Below are positions 63,355 through 64,000 of a stretch of 64,000 bases of DNA, piece by piece. Numbering within the stretch: the first letter of the stretch is position 1; each line of letters starts with the position of its first letter. The notes under the pieces were generated by a model. That model made no database searches. It worked only from the letters and a program-made list of their open reading frames with translations, and had not been told where the DNA came from. This stretch comes from Aquidulcibacter sp. Its GTDB lineage: Bacteria > Pseudomonadota > Alphaproteobacteria > Caulobacterales > Aquidulcibacteraceae. The stretch is from NCBI GenBank assembly GCA_027532555.1, contig JAPZTJ010000007.1, positions 1 through 64,000 on the forward strand, in the 5' to 3' direction. The position numbers and the translations under genes are program-made.

Positions 63355-64000
63355 TACTTAGTTCCTCAGAAATTAGAGACCCACGGCCCTAAAGACTAAT
63401 CTTAAATAGGCATAGAGCAGTGTGGGCACATTTAGCTTAAACGCAAGACCACAATGTTATCTTTACCATTTGATTTCTCGACTGAGAAAACGACTACCGG
63501 GGAATTCTTTCACTTTGCCGATGTAAATGCAAGCACTTAAACCATTAATTTGGCGCGGATACCCTCGGTAGAACACAATTGTGATAATTTATAGCCAAGA
63601 TATTTGTGGGCTATTTTAGAAAACCTCATTCAAAGGCTCCTAATTAAATGCTCTATACTAAAAGTACTATTTGGTTACGCCTAACAAATTGTTATGACAA
63701 TTCATCTATTTTTAAAAATCCCCACATAGTTGAAAAAAGTCGGCCTCGGATTTTACTTGGGAAAAGCGATATATTCGTGATATCATTGGGTATTCACAAC
63801 TAGGGTAACCTTCGAGAAATATTGGCTCCACACGAATTAACTGGCGACACGATGCTGCTCCACCATTTTAGACTTGATATGCAACTTTTAGTTGAAGCAC
63901 TCACAAGGTGACAGAGCAACAACACGTGTTCCACAGGGATCCAAGCGCACCACCGCACGCCTACTCTATCAGCTTCTGATTGAGTGTATCCAAACGCGCT
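63355..64000. other. AT-rich gene-free stretch upstream of mucR
   Basis: These 646 bases are visibly more AT-rich than the rest of the window and contain no gene I can support. MucR-type proteins favour AT-rich targets, so this may be a regulatory region for mucR and for a gene beyond the window. At the extreme right edge the minus strand reads RLDTLNQKLIE then a stop (63961-64000), which could be the C-terminus of a gene continuing to the right. Confidence 0.4.

Noticed and set aside
63840..63911. 19-codon ORF with ATG in the AT-rich right edge
   Set aside because: Too short, with no good ribosome-binding site and no resemblance to known small proteins.

Overview
This is a moderately GC-rich chromosomal segment of an alphaproteobacterium. 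The closest lineage it suggests is Caulobacterales or Hyphomonadaceae-like. The evidence is a MucR/Ros-family regulator, short 274-residue flagellins with the Caulobacter-type N-terminus MISVNTNIGAM, a System I cytochrome c maturation (ccm) gene set, and the divergent tlpA/argH pair followed by a small lipoprotein gene and lysA. I cannot name a species. Most of the window is densely packed housekeeping sequence with many 1-4 base start/stop overlaps. No tRNA or rRNA gene, insertion sequence or CRISPR array was recognised.

Layout. 1-270 folds on paper into several strong hairpins and may be a non-coding RNA of unknown identity. 594-4391 holds a TonB-dependent receptor converging on a secreted GH13 amylase-family enzyme. 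4631-9904 has a membrane-anchored unknown protein, a possible short leader ORF with a hairpin ahead of ileS, a DMT transporter, and an overlapping DUF393/DUF2256 pair. 10425-13102 is a TetR, alpha/beta hydrolase and quinone reductase operon. 13109-16637, on the minus strand, holds a response regulator, a hydrolase plus DUF1499 pair, and a DUF2855 protein. 16736-19810 is metX-metW-ccmA-ccmB. 19830-24116 is tlpA divergent from argH, then lptM-like, lysA and yciB. 24194-35689 carries a prolyl oligopeptidase, a lipoprotein, a TetR/dehydrogenase pair with a shared operator, a minus-strand run of small genes (AHSA1, DUF4287, a membrane protein, a lipocalin-like protein), enoyl-CoA hydratase, a renalase-like oxidoreductase, creatininase/UbiH-like/VOC genes and an ATP-grasp protein.

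35764-43069 contains an adenosine-kinase-like PfkB protein, a small secreted protein, a four-gene GldA/GldF/GldG/DUF4340-type ABC system, and then ccmCDG. The ccm genes are therefore split into two clusters about 22 kb apart. 43146-53397 is the flagellin region: a small unknown protein, a striking mini-flagellin that keeps only the two terminal D0-like segments, a full flagellin, then TerC and an accessory stretch, then a second full flagellin. The accessory stretch holds a GC-rich M14 peptidase and a more AT-rich TetR/DUF2147/DUF1772 module. 53490-63354 has acyl-CoA dehydrogenase, a GNAT, CCA-adding enzyme, VOC, acyl-CoA synthetase, CreA-like protein, uvrC, pgsA, a PAS-domain protein and MucR. 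The last 640 bases are AT-rich and apparently non-coding.

How it fits together. CcmA, CcmB, CcmC, CcmD and CcmG form the heme-delivery and thioredoxin arm of cytochrome c maturation. TlpA may supply reductant to that pathway. MetX/MetW make methionine, and ArgH and LysA finish arginine and lysine synthesis. The most unusual items are the mini-flagellin, the overlapping divergent start codons of tlpA and argH, the ileS leader candidate, the structured RNA candidate at the left edge, and the mirror-symmetric operator/promoter at 51296-51311.
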